This document shows positions 9,138-17,153 of a stretch of 64,000 bases of DNA, one piece after another. This DNA comes from Devosia limi DSM 17137. GTDB taxonomy: Bacteria > Pseudomonadota > Alphaproteobacteria > Rhizobiales > Devosiaceae. The stretch is taken from assembly GCF_900128975.1 (NCBI RefSeq), contig NZ_FQVC01000015.1, positions 1 to 64,000 of the forward strand, in the 5' to 3' direction. The position numbers were made by a program, and so were the translations under genes. Below the pieces are notes generated by a model. That model saw only the letters and a program-made list of their open reading frames with translations. It did no database searches and had not been told where the DNA came from. Each line of letters begins with the position of its first letter. Position 1 is the stretch's first letter.

Positions 9138-9913
9138 TTTGCCGTCCATCCGCCGTCAATGGAAATAGCCGATCCGGTGATCGAGCGCGCGAGATCGCCA
9201 CATAGATAAGCCGCCAATTCCGCAATCTCCTCGGGCTGGACGAATTGCCGTGTCGGCTGGGGCGCCAGCATGACCTCGCGCACCACCTGTTCCTCGCTCA
9301 TCGCATGGACCCGGGCCTGATCGGCCACCTGGGCGGCCACCAGAGGCGTCCACACATAGCCTGGGCAGATGGCATTTACGGTAATGCCCTTCTCTGCCGT
9401 TTCCAGCGCCACCGCCTTGGTCAATCCCACCACAGCATGCTTGGTTGCCACATAGGCCGACTTGAAAGGGGAGGCGCGCAATCCGTGGGCGGAGGCGATG
9501 TTGATGATGCGACCCCAGCCGCGTCTGGTCATCCCGGGCAGTGCCGCGCGGATGGTGTGGAAGGCGGAATCCAGACTGACCGCGACGATACGGTCCCAGT
9601 CGGCGGGGGGCAGTTCCTCTACCGGCGCCACCTTTTGGATACCTGCATTGTTAACCAGCACATCGAGCTGCCCAAAGCTTGAGACCACCTCGCCGACCAG
9701 ATCGTAACCACCGCCATCGAGAGACAGGTCAGACTGGAAGTAGCGCACTTTGGTGCCATTGCCGGCCAATGACCGCAGCGTGTTCATGATGTCGGCTTCG
9801 GCCTCGAAGCTGTTGATCGCCACGTCATAACCCATCGCCGCGAATTTGCTGGCGATCGAGAGGCCAATGCCACTCGTCGAGCCGGTGACCAGTGCCACGC
9901 GCTTTGTTGTCAT
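9134..9913 (-). CDS. bdhA: 3-hydroxybutyrate dehydrogenase (SDR family)
   Basis: A 259-residue short-chain dehydrogenase/reductase. The NAD-binding TGSTSGIG is at residues 10-17, NNAG at 88-91, and the catalytic Ser141, Tyr154 and Lys158 are in the order SAHG and YVATK; SAHG and the C-terminal EEIAELAAYLCGD/ITGSAISIDGGWTA are typical of 3-hydroxybutyrate dehydrogenase. It oxidises (R)-3-hydroxybutyrate to acetoacetate in the cytoplasm with NAD+. It is the first gene of the bdhA-livGFKHM operon. A different hydroxyacid substrate is possible. Confidence 0.82.
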   Translation of the reverse strand: MTTKRVALVTGSTSGIGLSIASKFAAMGYDVAINSFEAEADIMNTLRSLAGNGTKVRYFQSDLSLDGGGYDLVGEVVSSFGQLDVLVNNAGIQKVAPVEELPPADWDRIVAVSLDSAFHTIRAALPGMTRRGWGRIINIASAHGLRASPFKSAYVATKHAVVGLTKAVALETAEKGITVNAICPGYVWTPLVAAQVADQARVHAMSEEQVVREVMLAPQPTRQFVQPEEIAELAAYLCGDLARSITGSAISIDGGWTAK

Positions 9914-9960
9914 GCTCCACCCTGTAGCGGACTTTAAGGGGTCCGGTCTTTTGCCAACTC

Positions 9961-9980
9961 CCTTTCAAGTTCCGTGCCAA
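9961..9980 (-). promoter_or_regulatory. candidate sigma-54 (-24/-12) promoter for bdhA-liv operon
   Basis: On the minus strand, TTGGCACG (9980-9973) is followed after four bases by TTGAA (9968-9964). GG at 9978-9977 and the -12 G at 9966 have the required 10-base spacing; the only deviation is A instead of C in the -12 GC pair. It lies about 50 bases upstream of the bdhA start and directly downstream of a gene for a sigma-54 activator. Confidence 0.65.
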
Positions 9981-10039
9981 GCGCGCAAAGCCAGGCTTCA
10001 GGGGCTTTCTCGACGGGCCAGGAGCTCAACGATGTGCGG

Positions 10040-10057
10040 CGGACACGACACTGTCCG
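10040..10057. promoter_or_regulatory. inverted repeat, candidate enhancer-binding site
   Basis: CGGACA-N6-TGTCCG is a perfect 6-bp inverted repeat about 60-75 bases upstream of the candidate -24 element, a normal position for a sigma-54 activator site. It sits in the short gap between the activator gene and bdhA and is the strongest palindrome there. Confidence 0.55.
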
Positions 10058-10071
10058 GAAACCAGGATAGG

Positions 10072-11484
10072 TCAGAGGCCGATATTGTGGCGTTTCAGCT
10101 TTTCATAGAACTGCGATCGCGACACGCCCAGTCGCAACGCCGCCGCTGATTTCTGCCCGCCGGTGGCTTGGAGTGCATCCAGGATCGCCTGGCGCTCGGT
10201 ATCAGCCATGGCATTGGCCAGACCCTGCCGTGGCAGACCCGGCCGCCCTCCTGGCGGGAGTGCGCGACGGATCACCCCTGCGTCCATCACCTCGCTCGGC
10301 GCGAGCGCCGCGGCCCGTTCCAGCACGTTGCGCAATTCGCGTACATTGCCTGGCCAGGCATGATCCTGCAGCAGGGCCACGGCTTCGGGCGTGATCACCC
10401 AGCCACGCTGGTCAGCTGCCCGCATGGTCTGCTCCAGCAGCGTTTCACAGAGCAGCGCCATATCCTCGCGCCGCTCCCGCAGCGGGGGGACGTGCACCGT
10501 CAGCACCGCAACGCGATAATACAGATCGGCCCGAAAGCTCTTGTCGGCGATCTTGGCTTCGAGGTCCTGCGAGGTCGCCGCGATGATGCGGACATCGATC
10601 TTCTTGACGGTATTGGAGCCCAGCGCTTCGATCTCGCCTTCCTGGAGCACGCGCAGGAACTTGGCCTGGATGCCCAATGGCATGTCGCCGATTTCATCCA
10701 GGAACAGCGTGCCGCCATGAGCCAGTTCGAATTTGCCCTGCCGCGCCTTCTTCTCGGCCCCGGTATAGGCCCCAGGGGCAACACCGAAGAATTCCGCCTC
10801 GAGCAGCGCCTCGGGCACCGCCGCCATGTTCACCGCCACGAAGGGGCCATCGGCGCGGTCAGATTGCTGATGGATGGCGTGGGCCAGCAATTCCTTGCCG
10901 GTGCCGGTCTCTCCCAGGATGAGCGCCGCCCCGTCGCGCAGCGCAAAGCGACGTACCATGGCCTTGAGTTCCTTGATGGCCTCGCTCTGACCGATGAAGC
11001 TCGATAAGGAATATTTGGTCTGTCGCTCCCGCGTCAGGGCTGCCTGCGCGCGCGTCAGCTGCTTTTGCAGCGCTTCGAACTTGTCGAGGATGGGGGCCAG
11101 ATAGTCGACATTGTCGTAGAAAACGAAGCCGATTGCGCCCTCGACCGCGCCCGCGGCATCCTTGAGCGGAATCCGGCAGACAACGAACTGACGGTCATCG
11201 AAATTCATGATGTCGAGCAGGATCGGCCGGCCCGTCTCGACCACCCGTCTCAGCAATGAATGGGGGATGATGTCTTCCACCGGCATGCCGATGGGGTCGA
11301 AGTCGGGTGCCAATTTGAGCAATTCACGGTAGCGCTTGTCCATCCAGGTGATGCGGGTCTGGGCGTCGACAATAATGGCGCCCTCGAAGAAATCCCGCAG
11401 CAGGCTGAAGGCGGCGACCGCCTCTTCGATACTGGCCAGCCCATTGGCGGCTGGCCAGCGCTCGAGTGTCGGTGTGGGCGTCAT
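10072..11484 (-). CDS. sigma-54-dependent transcriptional activator with PAS sensor
   Basis: A 470-residue bacterial enhancer-binding protein. Residues about 25-130 form a PAS-like sensor, 140-160 a linker helix, 163-390 the AAA+ domain (Walker A GETGTGKE at 191-198, sigma-54 contact loop GAYTGAE at 238-244, Walker B GTLFLDEIGD at 258-267), and 430-468 a Fis-type helix-turn-helix. GAYTGA instead of GAFTGA is a common functional variant. There is no receiver domain, so it probably senses a small molecule through PAS. It lies upstream of bdhA-liv on the same strand and most likely activates it. Confidence 0.88.
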   Translation of the reverse strand: MTPTPTLERWPAANGLASIEEAVAAFSLLRDFFEGAIIVDAQTRITWMDKRYRELLKLAPDFDPIGMPVEDIIPHSLLRRVVETGRPILLDIMNFDDRQFVVCRIPLKDAAGAVEGAIGFVFYDNVDYLAPILDKFEALQKQLTRAQAALTRERQTKYSLSSFIGQSEAIKELKAMVRRFALRDGAALILGETGTGKELLAHAIHQQSDRADGPFVAVNMAAVPEALLEAEFFGVAPGAYTGAEKKARQGKFELAHGGTLFLDEIGDMPLGIQAKFLRVLQEGEIEALGSNTVKKIDVRIIAATSQDLEAKIADKSFRADLYYRVAVLTVHVPPLRERREDMALLCETLLEQTMRAADQRGWVITPEAVALLQDHAWPGNVRELRNVLERAAALAPSEVMDAGVIRRALPPGGRPGLPRQGLANAMADTERQAILDALQATGGQKSAAALRLGVSRSQFYEKLKRHNIGL

Positions 11485-11524
11485 GGCCGGCCTCGCTTCC
11501 AGTGTCGGGAGCGAGACTAGATGC

Positions 11525-11557
11525 TGCTCACGTCATGAGCAACGCATCACGCGATGC
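11525..11557. promoter_or_regulatory. two palindromes upstream of the sigma-54 activator gene
   Basis: TGCTCA-N5-TGAGCA (11525-11541) and GCATC-N4-GATGC (11544-11557) lie 40-75 bases upstream of the activator start. They do not match the CGGACA/TGTCCG site near bdhA. They are candidate operators for control of the activator gene by another factor. Confidence 0.4.
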
Positions 11558-11719
11558 AAACCATGCTGCATGCCTGCGTGGCGCTTTCGCGTAGGAAGCC
11601 TTTATGGAAGCGGTGTTTCGCAACCCCGGCTTCCCGGTCCCTCCTCGAATGAACAACCTTCATGGCTTCGGCGCTCAGCGGGGCCGTGCCATGAGGCGGT
11701 GGACAATTTCCGGGTGAGC

Positions 11720-12649
11720 CTAACTAAGCCAGTCGGCCTCACTTTTCGCCAGGGCCGCGAAGAAAGCGTCGATTTGCTGCAGGCCGAAGACAGTCGGGAG
11801 CTGCGTTCCAAACCGGTCGAAGGTCGCGGACAGGCCAAGACGGCGGGCCATGAACTGACGACCGTAGCAGAGCAGACCATCCAGCGAGCGGTTCATGAAG
11901 ACGATCAGGGGCAAGATCTCGGCCTGAATGGCGACGGCCTGCCGCCGCGATTCAACATCGCCATTCTGCCATAGACGGTGGATCCTGACCTGCAGCGGCA
12001 AGCAGTCGGGGGCTGGAATGAGCCCGACGGCTCCTGCCTGCAATAGGGAAATATGCTCGATGCCACCGTGGCCGCCAAAAGTGGCGAGGCTGGAATGCGT
12101 GCGCGCGATCAATGGCTCGACGCCGACCACCGGCCCCTCTCCCTTCAACACCGTGAAACTGGGCATGCGCTCGCTGAGCCGCAGCAGCCCCTCGGCCGAA
12201 AGTGCGTTGATCAGGTGCTCGGGATTGTTCTGGATACCAAGCGGACAGGTGATGGTTTCTCCGACCGTCACAAACCAGTCGATGAGAGCGTCTTCGCTGA
12301 GCTTTTGATGGTTCGGCGGCTGCAGAATCAGCCAGTCGGCACCAGCCGCCACGGCGGCGTGCGCAAAGGCGATCTGCTCGTCCATGCTGTGGCCGGCCAC
12401 GGTAACGGAATAGGGCAGTCGTCCCGCCAGAATGCGGCCCACCATGCGGGTCAGCGCCAGTCGTTCCGCACCATCCATGCGGTGCGACTCGGTCACCAGC
12501 CCGAGCACAGCAATCCCATCGGCCCCGCTCGAAATGGCGTACTCGACCTGAAGGGTCATGGCCTCTTGATCAAGCGTTCCTTGCGCGGTCCAGAACGCAT
12601 AGAGCATCGGGTAAATGCCCTGCAAGGTCTGCTTATCACTTTGTAACAT
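11720..12649 (-). CDS. dihydrodipicolinate synthase/N-acetylneuraminate lyase family aldolase
   Basis: A 309-residue class-I aldolase-fold protein (DapA/NAL family). The Schiff-base Lys is at 169 in FTVLKGEG, and GLVTES near 50-55 corresponds to the GTTGE substrate loop. The position of the usual catalytic Tyr (YNxP) reads IQNNP (139-143), so the Tyr appears replaced by Gln, an unusual change that may alter the reaction. The true start is ATG at 12649; the longer open frame reads through the divergent gene. It is divergent from the rraA-gntR-tct operon and likely belongs to the same catabolic pathway. Confidence 0.75.
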   Translation of the reverse strand: MLQSDKQTLQGIYPMLYAFWTAQGTLDQEAMTLQVEYAISSGADGIAVLGLVTESHRMDGAERLALTRMVGRILAGRLPYSVTVAGHSMDEQIAFAHAAVAAGADWLILQPPNHQKLSEDALIDWFVTVGETITCPLGIQNNPEHLINALSAEGLLRLSERMPSFTVLKGEGPVVGVEPLIARTHSSLATFGGHGGIEHISLLQAGAVGLIPAPDCLPLQVRIHRLWQNGDVESRRQAVAIQAEILPLIVFMNRSLDGLLCYGRQFMARRLGLSATFDRFGTQLPTVFGLQQIDAFFAALAKSEADWLS

Positions 12650-12673
12650 AACGATAAATCCTTGTCGAAATTG

Positions 12674-12701
12674 ATTCATCTGATGAATGGTTGCCAACCA
12701 T
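12674..12701. promoter_or_regulatory. overlapping palindromes, candidate GntR/FCD operator
   Basis: In the 117-base divergent gap between the aldolase gene and rraA, ATTCAT-CTG-ATGAAT (12674-12688) overlaps by two bases with ATGGTTG-C-CAACCAT (12687-12701). Both are perfect. The second resembles the TGGT..ACCA half-sites used by FadR-subfamily (FCD) GntR regulators, and such a regulator is encoded two genes away at 13414. Confidence 0.6.
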
Positions 12702-12766
12702 TTAGAGCTGTGCCACAGTTTATGCAATCGCCAATGCCGCAATCCTGCGGCCCCTTCGGAGGGATC

Positions 12767-13414
12767 ATGACCAGCCTGACTGAGCGCCTTGCCACCTGCT
12801 ATTCCGGTGTCGTCTACGACATCATGCGTGACATGGGGCTCCCGCCGGCCGTTTTGCCGCACTCGATCAAATCGCTGGAAAACCACGTCAAGATTGCCGG
12901 CCCGGTGTTTACGCTGCGCGGCCGTCCGGACCCCAGCGTTGGAGCACATGAATCGCTGCTCGAATGGACCAGCTTCCTGTCCAAGGCTGCCGTTGGCCAT
13001 GTCGTCGTTTGCCAGCCGCAGGATTCCAACCGGGCCCTGATGGGCGAACTCTCGGCCGAGGCGCTCAAGCTGCGCGGCGTTCTCGGCTACCTGGTCGATG
13101 GCGGTGCCCGCGACGTCAGTTTCATCAAGAAGATCGGTTTCCCGGTGTTCTGCCGCTACACCTCGCCGATCGACGTTGTCGGCAACTGGCGCCCGGAAGC
13201 CATGGAAGAGCCTGTGACCATCGGCAATGTGGTGATCCATCCGGGCGACTATATCCTGGGCGATGAAGACGGCGTCGTCGTCATTCCCAAAGCCCATGCC
13301 GAAGAGGTCATTTCGCGCTCCGAAGTGGCGATGAATACCGAAAGCCTGGTGCGCAAGGCCATTCTGGAGGGGCAGGACCCGCAGGAAGCCTACGTCAAGT
13401 ACGGCAAGTTCTGA
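12767..13414 (+). CDS. RraA-family protein (HMG aldolase-like)
   Basis: A 215-residue protein of the RraA/4-hydroxy-4-methyl-2-oxoglutarate aldolase fold. The MGELSAEALKLRG segment (92-104) and DGGARD (111-116) carry the conserved Gly, Arg and Asp that bind metal and substrate in the aldolase members; GDEDGVVVIP follows. ATG at 12767 is chosen over an upstream start because GGAGGG sits five bases before it. In catabolic operons these proteins usually act as oxaloacetate decarboxylases or retro-aldolases rather than RNase E regulators. It overlaps the gntR start by one base. Confidence 0.78.
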   Translation: MTSLTERLATCYSGVVYDIMRDMGLPPAVLPHSIKSLENHVKIAGPVFTLRGRPDPSVGAHESLLEWTSFLSKAAVGHVVVCQPQDSNRALMGELSAEALKLRGVLGYLVDGGARDVSFIKKIGFPVFCRYTSPIDVVGNWRPEAMEEPVTIGNVVIHPGDYILGDEDGVVVIPKAHAEEVISRSEVAMNTESLVRKAILEGQDPQEAYVKYGKF

Positions 13415-14148
13415 TGGCACGGGCGGTGGCAAAACCGGCAGCAGCCCGCAATCTGGGCAAGGGCAAGATTGCCACCGCAGTCTCCGTGCTCGGAGAAAAG
13501 ATCGTATCGGGCGCTTTCCCGCCCGATACGCCATTGCCAGTCGAAGCCGACCTGGCCAATGAGACCGGGGTGGGCCGCAGCGTGCTGCGCGAGGCCATCA
13601 AGGTTCTGGCCAGCAAGGGCATGGTGTCCGCCCGCCCCCGCATCGGCACCGTCATCCTGCCGCGCGAGCAGTGGAACCTGTTCGATCAGGACGTCCTGAA
13701 CTGGCTGCTCAAGACCGACGCCGTGACGCCCGAACTGGTGCGCGACATTCTGGTCGCCCGCAAGATCATCGAGCCCGAGGCAGCGCGTCTCGCCGCGCGG
13801 CACGCCACCGATGCCGACAAGCAGGCCATCACCAGCATCTACCAGGCGATGGTCGCGGCCGTCGACGATCCGGCCGCCGCCGTCGATGCCGATATCCGAT
13901 TCCATACCGCCATTCTTGGCGCATCCCACAACATGATCCTGACCGCGTTCTCGCCGGCCATCACGGCGATCCTCAGCGCGTTCTTCCAGATCAGCATCCA
14001 GAATCCTGAAGTCTTCCCGAGCAACCTGGCGGCGCACGGCAAAGTCGCCGAGCACATTGCCGCGGGAGACCAGGACGCCGCCTACGAGGCGATGCACGCG
14101 GTCCTCGCAGCGACCGAGCACGATCTCACTTCGCGGCTCAAGCTCTAA
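13414..14148 (+). CDS. GntR-family regulator, FadR/FCD subfamily
   Basis: A 244-residue repressor. The winged helix covers residues about 18-85 with LPVEADLANETGVGRSVLRE, and an all-helical FCD ligand domain follows, showing the metal-binding Asp/His pattern (ARKIIEPEAARLA, DIRFHTAIL, HGKVAEHI). Its ATG overlaps the rraA TGA. It most likely binds the palindromes at 12674-12701 and controls both divergent transcripts in response to a carboxylate or sugar-acid intermediate. Confidence 0.85.
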   Translation: MARAVAKPAAARNLGKGKIATAVSVLGEKIVSGAFPPDTPLPVEADLANETGVGRSVLREAIKVLASKGMVSARPRIGTVILPREQWNLFDQDVLNWLLKTDAVTPELVRDILVARKIIEPEAARLAARHATDADKQAITSIYQAMVAAVDDPAAAVDADIRFHTAILGASHNMILTAFSPAITAILSAFFQISIQNPEVFPSNLAAHGKVAEHIAAGDQDAAYEAMHAVLAATEHDLTSRLKL

Positions 14149-14181
14149 CCAAGTTCTCGCAAATTCATGGAGGAGAAAATC

Positions 14182-15156
14182 ATGAACAAGACCCAGGCAA
14201 TTTCGCTCGCGGCAATTCTGCTGGCCGGCACGGCCATGCCCGCTGTGGCGCAGTATCCCGAGCGCCCGATCACCCTGCTGGTTTCGTGGGCGGCCGGTGG
14301 CGGCACCGACGCTGTGGCCCGCGCGCTGGCCACGCAGATCGAAAAGCAGCTGGGCACGCCGGTCAACGTCGTCAACCGCACGGGCGGCGCCGGCGTCATC
14401 GGGCATACCGAAATGATCAATGCGCAGCCAGACGGCTACACGATCGGTCTGGCGACTGCCGAGCTCGCCACCTATTACTGGTCCGGTACTGCCGAATTCA
14501 CCTATGAGGACGTGACCCCGATCGCGCTCGTCAATCTCGACGCCTCGGCCTTCAACGTCTCTTCGGGCAGCGAATGGACCGACCTGCGCATGGCACTTGA
14601 CGCGATCAAGGCTGCGCCTGCCGGCACCTACAAGCTCTCGGGCATGGCGCCGGGCGCCGGCTACCACCTGGCCCTGTCGGGCCTGCTGCATTCCGAGGGT
14701 ATCGACCCCACATTCATCACCGTCGTTCCCAGCCAGGGCGCTGCTCCGGGCTTCCAGGAACTCGCATCGGGTGGCGTGGACCTCGTGCCATCGTCTCTGC
14801 CCGAAGCGCAGTCGATGATCGCGGCCGGCCAGGTCAAGTCGCTCGCCGTGCTCGCTGGCACTCGCATGGCGGCATTCCCCGATGTTCCGACTGTCGAAGA
14901 GGCCATTGGCAAGCCATGGGTGGCTGGTACCTGGCGCGGCCTGGTTGCACCGGCTGGCGTGCCCGCCGAGGCCATTGCCGTGCTCGAAACCGCTGTCGAG
15001 GCCGCCTGGAATTCCGACGAATTCCAGACCTTCATGACCGATCGCGGCTTTGGCCTGACCTATAGCAATAGCGCCGACTTCGCCACGTTCCTGGCCAACG
15101 AGCACAAGGGCAATGGCGAGATCATGGGGCTCCTCGGCCTGCGTCAGCGAGACTGA
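14182..15156 (+). CDS. tctC: tripartite tricarboxylate transporter substrate-binding protein (TctC/Bug)
   Basis: A 324-residue periplasmic binding protein of the Bug family. A signal peptide ends near AMPAVAQ, and YPERPITLLVSWAAGGGTDAVAR is the diagnostic N-terminal motif. The ATG at 14182 is preferred over the one at 14167 because GGAGGA lies between them. It delivers a carboxylate to TctAB. It is followed by tctB and tctA, in the classic order. Confidence 0.88.
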   Translation: MNKTQAISLAAILLAGTAMPAVAQYPERPITLLVSWAAGGGTDAVARALATQIEKQLGTPVNVVNRTGGAGVIGHTEMINAQPDGYTIGLATAELATYYWSGTAEFTYEDVTPIALVNLDASAFNVSSGSEWTDLRMALDAIKAAPAGTYKLSGMAPGAGYHLALSGLLHSEGIDPTFITVVPSQGAAPGFQELASGGVDLVPSSLPEAQSMIAAGQVKSLAVLAGTRMAAFPDVPTVEEAIGKPWVAGTWRGLVAPAGVPAEAIAVLETAVEAAWNSDEFQTFMTDRGFGLTYSNSADFATFLANEHKGNGEIMGLLGLRQRD

Positions 15157-15159
15157 TCA

Positions 15160-15636
15160 ATGCTCAAGGTCAGTGATCTTGGCTCGGGACTGGCAATTGC
15201 CAGTCTCGGTGCCCTTGTCTTTGCGCAATCGCGCAGCTTCCCGGCGGCCGGTGGCGTGCCCGTTGGTCCTTCATTCTATCCCGGTCTGATCGGCGGGGTC
15301 CTGTTCGTGTGCGGAGTGGCTCTGGCTATCAGCAGCATCAAGCAGCGAACCGCCTTGCCGGTCGTGGCCCTGCCTGGGTGGACGCGCAAGCCCAGGAGCG
15401 TTCTGGCTGTCGGCGCCATCGTGGCGGCAATCGTGCTTTATGCAGTGTTGAGTGCGCAGCTCGGCTTTCTTGCCACCGCGATGCTTGTGACCACTGTGCT
15501 GCTGCTGGCGTTTGGCGTCAGATGGTATGCGAGCCTTGGCGCCGCGCTGGCCCTGAGTGTCGTGCTCCACGTGCTCTTTGCCGTGCTGATGCGCGTGCCA
15601 CTGCCCTACGGCTTGATTGAGCGGATGCTGCCATGA
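15160..15636 (+). CDS. tctB: tripartite tricarboxylate transporter small membrane subunit TctB
   Basis: A 158-residue membrane protein with four hydrophobic segments, the normal size and topology of TctB. It starts three bases after the tctC stop and overlaps tctA by four bases (ATGA), so all three subunits are co-translated. It has little sequence conservation; identity rests on context and topology. Confidence 0.85.
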   Translation: MLKVSDLGSGLAIASLGALVFAQSRSFPAAGGVPVGPSFYPGLIGGVLFVCGVALAISSIKQRTALPVVALPGWTRKPRSVLAVGAIVAAIVLYAVLSAQLGFLATAMLVTTVLLLAFGVRWYASLGAALALSVVLHVLFAVLMRVPLPYGLIERMLP

Positions 15637-17126
15637 ATTTTCTCACTGCAATCCAACTCGTCTTCGAACCCACGACGCTGATGGTGCTGCTGGCATCGGC
15701 CGCGTTCGGACTGTTTGTCGGCTCCATGCCGGGCCTGTCCGCGACCATGGCAGCAGCGTTGCTGGTGCCACTGACTTTTTACATGGACCCGGTTCCTGCC
15801 ATCGGCGCCATCGTCGTTTGCTCTGCCATGGCGATCTTTGCCGGTGACATTCCCGGCGCCCTGCTGCGCATTCCGGGCACCCCGGCCTCTGCTGCCTATG
15901 TCGGGGAGGCCTATCAGATGGGCCGCAGGGGCGAGCTCTCGAAAGTCTTGAGCGTCAATCTGCTGGCGTCGGCCATCGGCGGCATTTTCGGCACCCTGTT
16001 GCTGATCTTTCTAGCACCGCAGCTTGCCTTGGTTGCCCTGCGCTTTTCCAGCTACGAGTATTTCTGGCTCGCGCTGATCGGGCTTTCGGCGGCCACGCTG
16101 GTCAGCGCGAGCAATCCTATCAAGGGCATCATTTCCCTGTTCCTCGGGCTGTTGCTTGCTACGGTCGGGCTCGACGTGGTGACGGGCTTCCCCCGCTACA
16201 CATTCGGCTCGGTCAACCTGATGGGCGGCGTGTCCCTGATTGCGGCCCTGATCGGCCTGTTTGCGGTTGCCGAACTGTTCCGCAAGGCGACAACGATCCA
16301 GGAGCGCCTGCCGCCAGTGCCACAGGTCGAGGGCGCCATCCTTCGTCAGGGCTTTGCCGTCATTCGCCAATATAAGGGCAACGCCCTGCGCGGCAGCATC
16401 ATCGGCACGCTTCTGGGCATTCTGCCCGGTGCCGGCGCCGATATTGCCGGCTGGATCTCCTATGCGGTGTCCCGTCGCTTCTCCAAGACGCCGGAGAAGT
16501 TCGGCACCGGCCATATTGAAGGCGTCGTCGATGCCAGCGCCTCCAACAACGCCTCGCTTGGCGGTGCCTATGTACCGGCGCTGGTCTTTGGCATTCCCGG
16601 CGATTCCATCACGGCCATCGTCATCGGCGTGCTGCTGATCAAGGGCCTCACGCCCGGGCCGACCGTGTTCACCCAAAGCGGCGACATCGTTGCGGCGATC
16701 TTCGTCGTGTTCATTCTCGCCAACCTGATCCTGATTCCACTTGGCCTGCTGGCGATCCGGGCGGCGCGCAATGTCCTGTCCATCGATGCGCGCGTGCTGT
16801 TGCCGATCATTGTGATGTTCTCGATCGTGGGGGCCTTTGCGGTCAACAACGCTGTATTCGATCTGTGGATCGTGCTGGCCCTGGGCCTCATCGGTTGGCT
16901 GATGGAAGAGAACGGCTTTTCGGTTGCGCCGATGGTGCTTGGGCTGGTGCTCGGCAAGATCGTCGAGGAAAGCTTCGTAAACTCCATGATCAAGGCCAAT
17001 GGCAATCTGGTGGCGTTCGTCGACCGCCCCATTGCGGGAACCCTTGCGGCCGTCTTCCTAACCATCTGGCTGTCGCCGCTGATCTTGCGTGCGATCCGGT
17101 CGCGCGCCAAGGCGACCGCCGGCTAG
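15633..17126 (+). CDS. tctA: tripartite tricarboxylate transporter large permease TctA
   Basis: A 497-residue inner-membrane permease with about 12 hydrophobic helices. Family motifs GSMPGLSATMAAALLVPLTF, the first and second halves of the repeat (GDIPGALLRIPGTPAS and FGIPGDSITA) and NNASLGG are clear. It carries the substrate across the membrane using the ion gradient. The downstream cupin and SDR genes likely act on the imported compound. Confidence 0.92.
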   Translation: MNFLTAIQLVFEPTTLMVLLASAAFGLFVGSMPGLSATMAAALLVPLTFYMDPVPAIGAIVVCSAMAIFAGDIPGALLRIPGTPASAAYVGEAYQMGRRGELSKVLSVNLLASAIGGIFGTLLLIFLAPQLALVALRFSSYEYFWLALIGLSAATLVSASNPIKGIISLFLGLLLATVGLDVVTGFPRYTFGSVNLMGGVSLIAALIGLFAVAELFRKATTIQERLPPVPQVEGAILRQGFAVIRQYKGNALRGSIIGTLLGILPGAGADIAGWISYAVSRRFSKTPEKFGTGHIEGVVDASASNNASLGGAYVPALVFGIPGDSITAIVIGVLLIKGLTPGPTVFTQSGDIVAAIFVVFILANLILIPLGLLAIRAARNVLSIDARVLLPIIVMFSIVGAFAVNNAVFDLWIVLALGLIGWLMEENGFSVAPMVLGLVLGKIVEESFVNSMIKANGNLVAFVDRPIAGTLAAVFLTIWLSPLILRAIRSRAKATAG

Positions 17127-17153
17127 TCCCCTCCCAAACTGGAACGTCAAGAC

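Noticed and set aside
11742-13534. A 604-codon frame covering the DapA-like gene and the rraA region
   Set aside because: Only the part from ATG 12649 downward matches a protein family; the rest is antisense to rraA.
13390-15105. A 571-codon open frame on the minus strand
   Set aside because: It is antisense to rraA, gntR and tctC, which have clear family motifs and ribosome sites; the frame is an effect of high GC.
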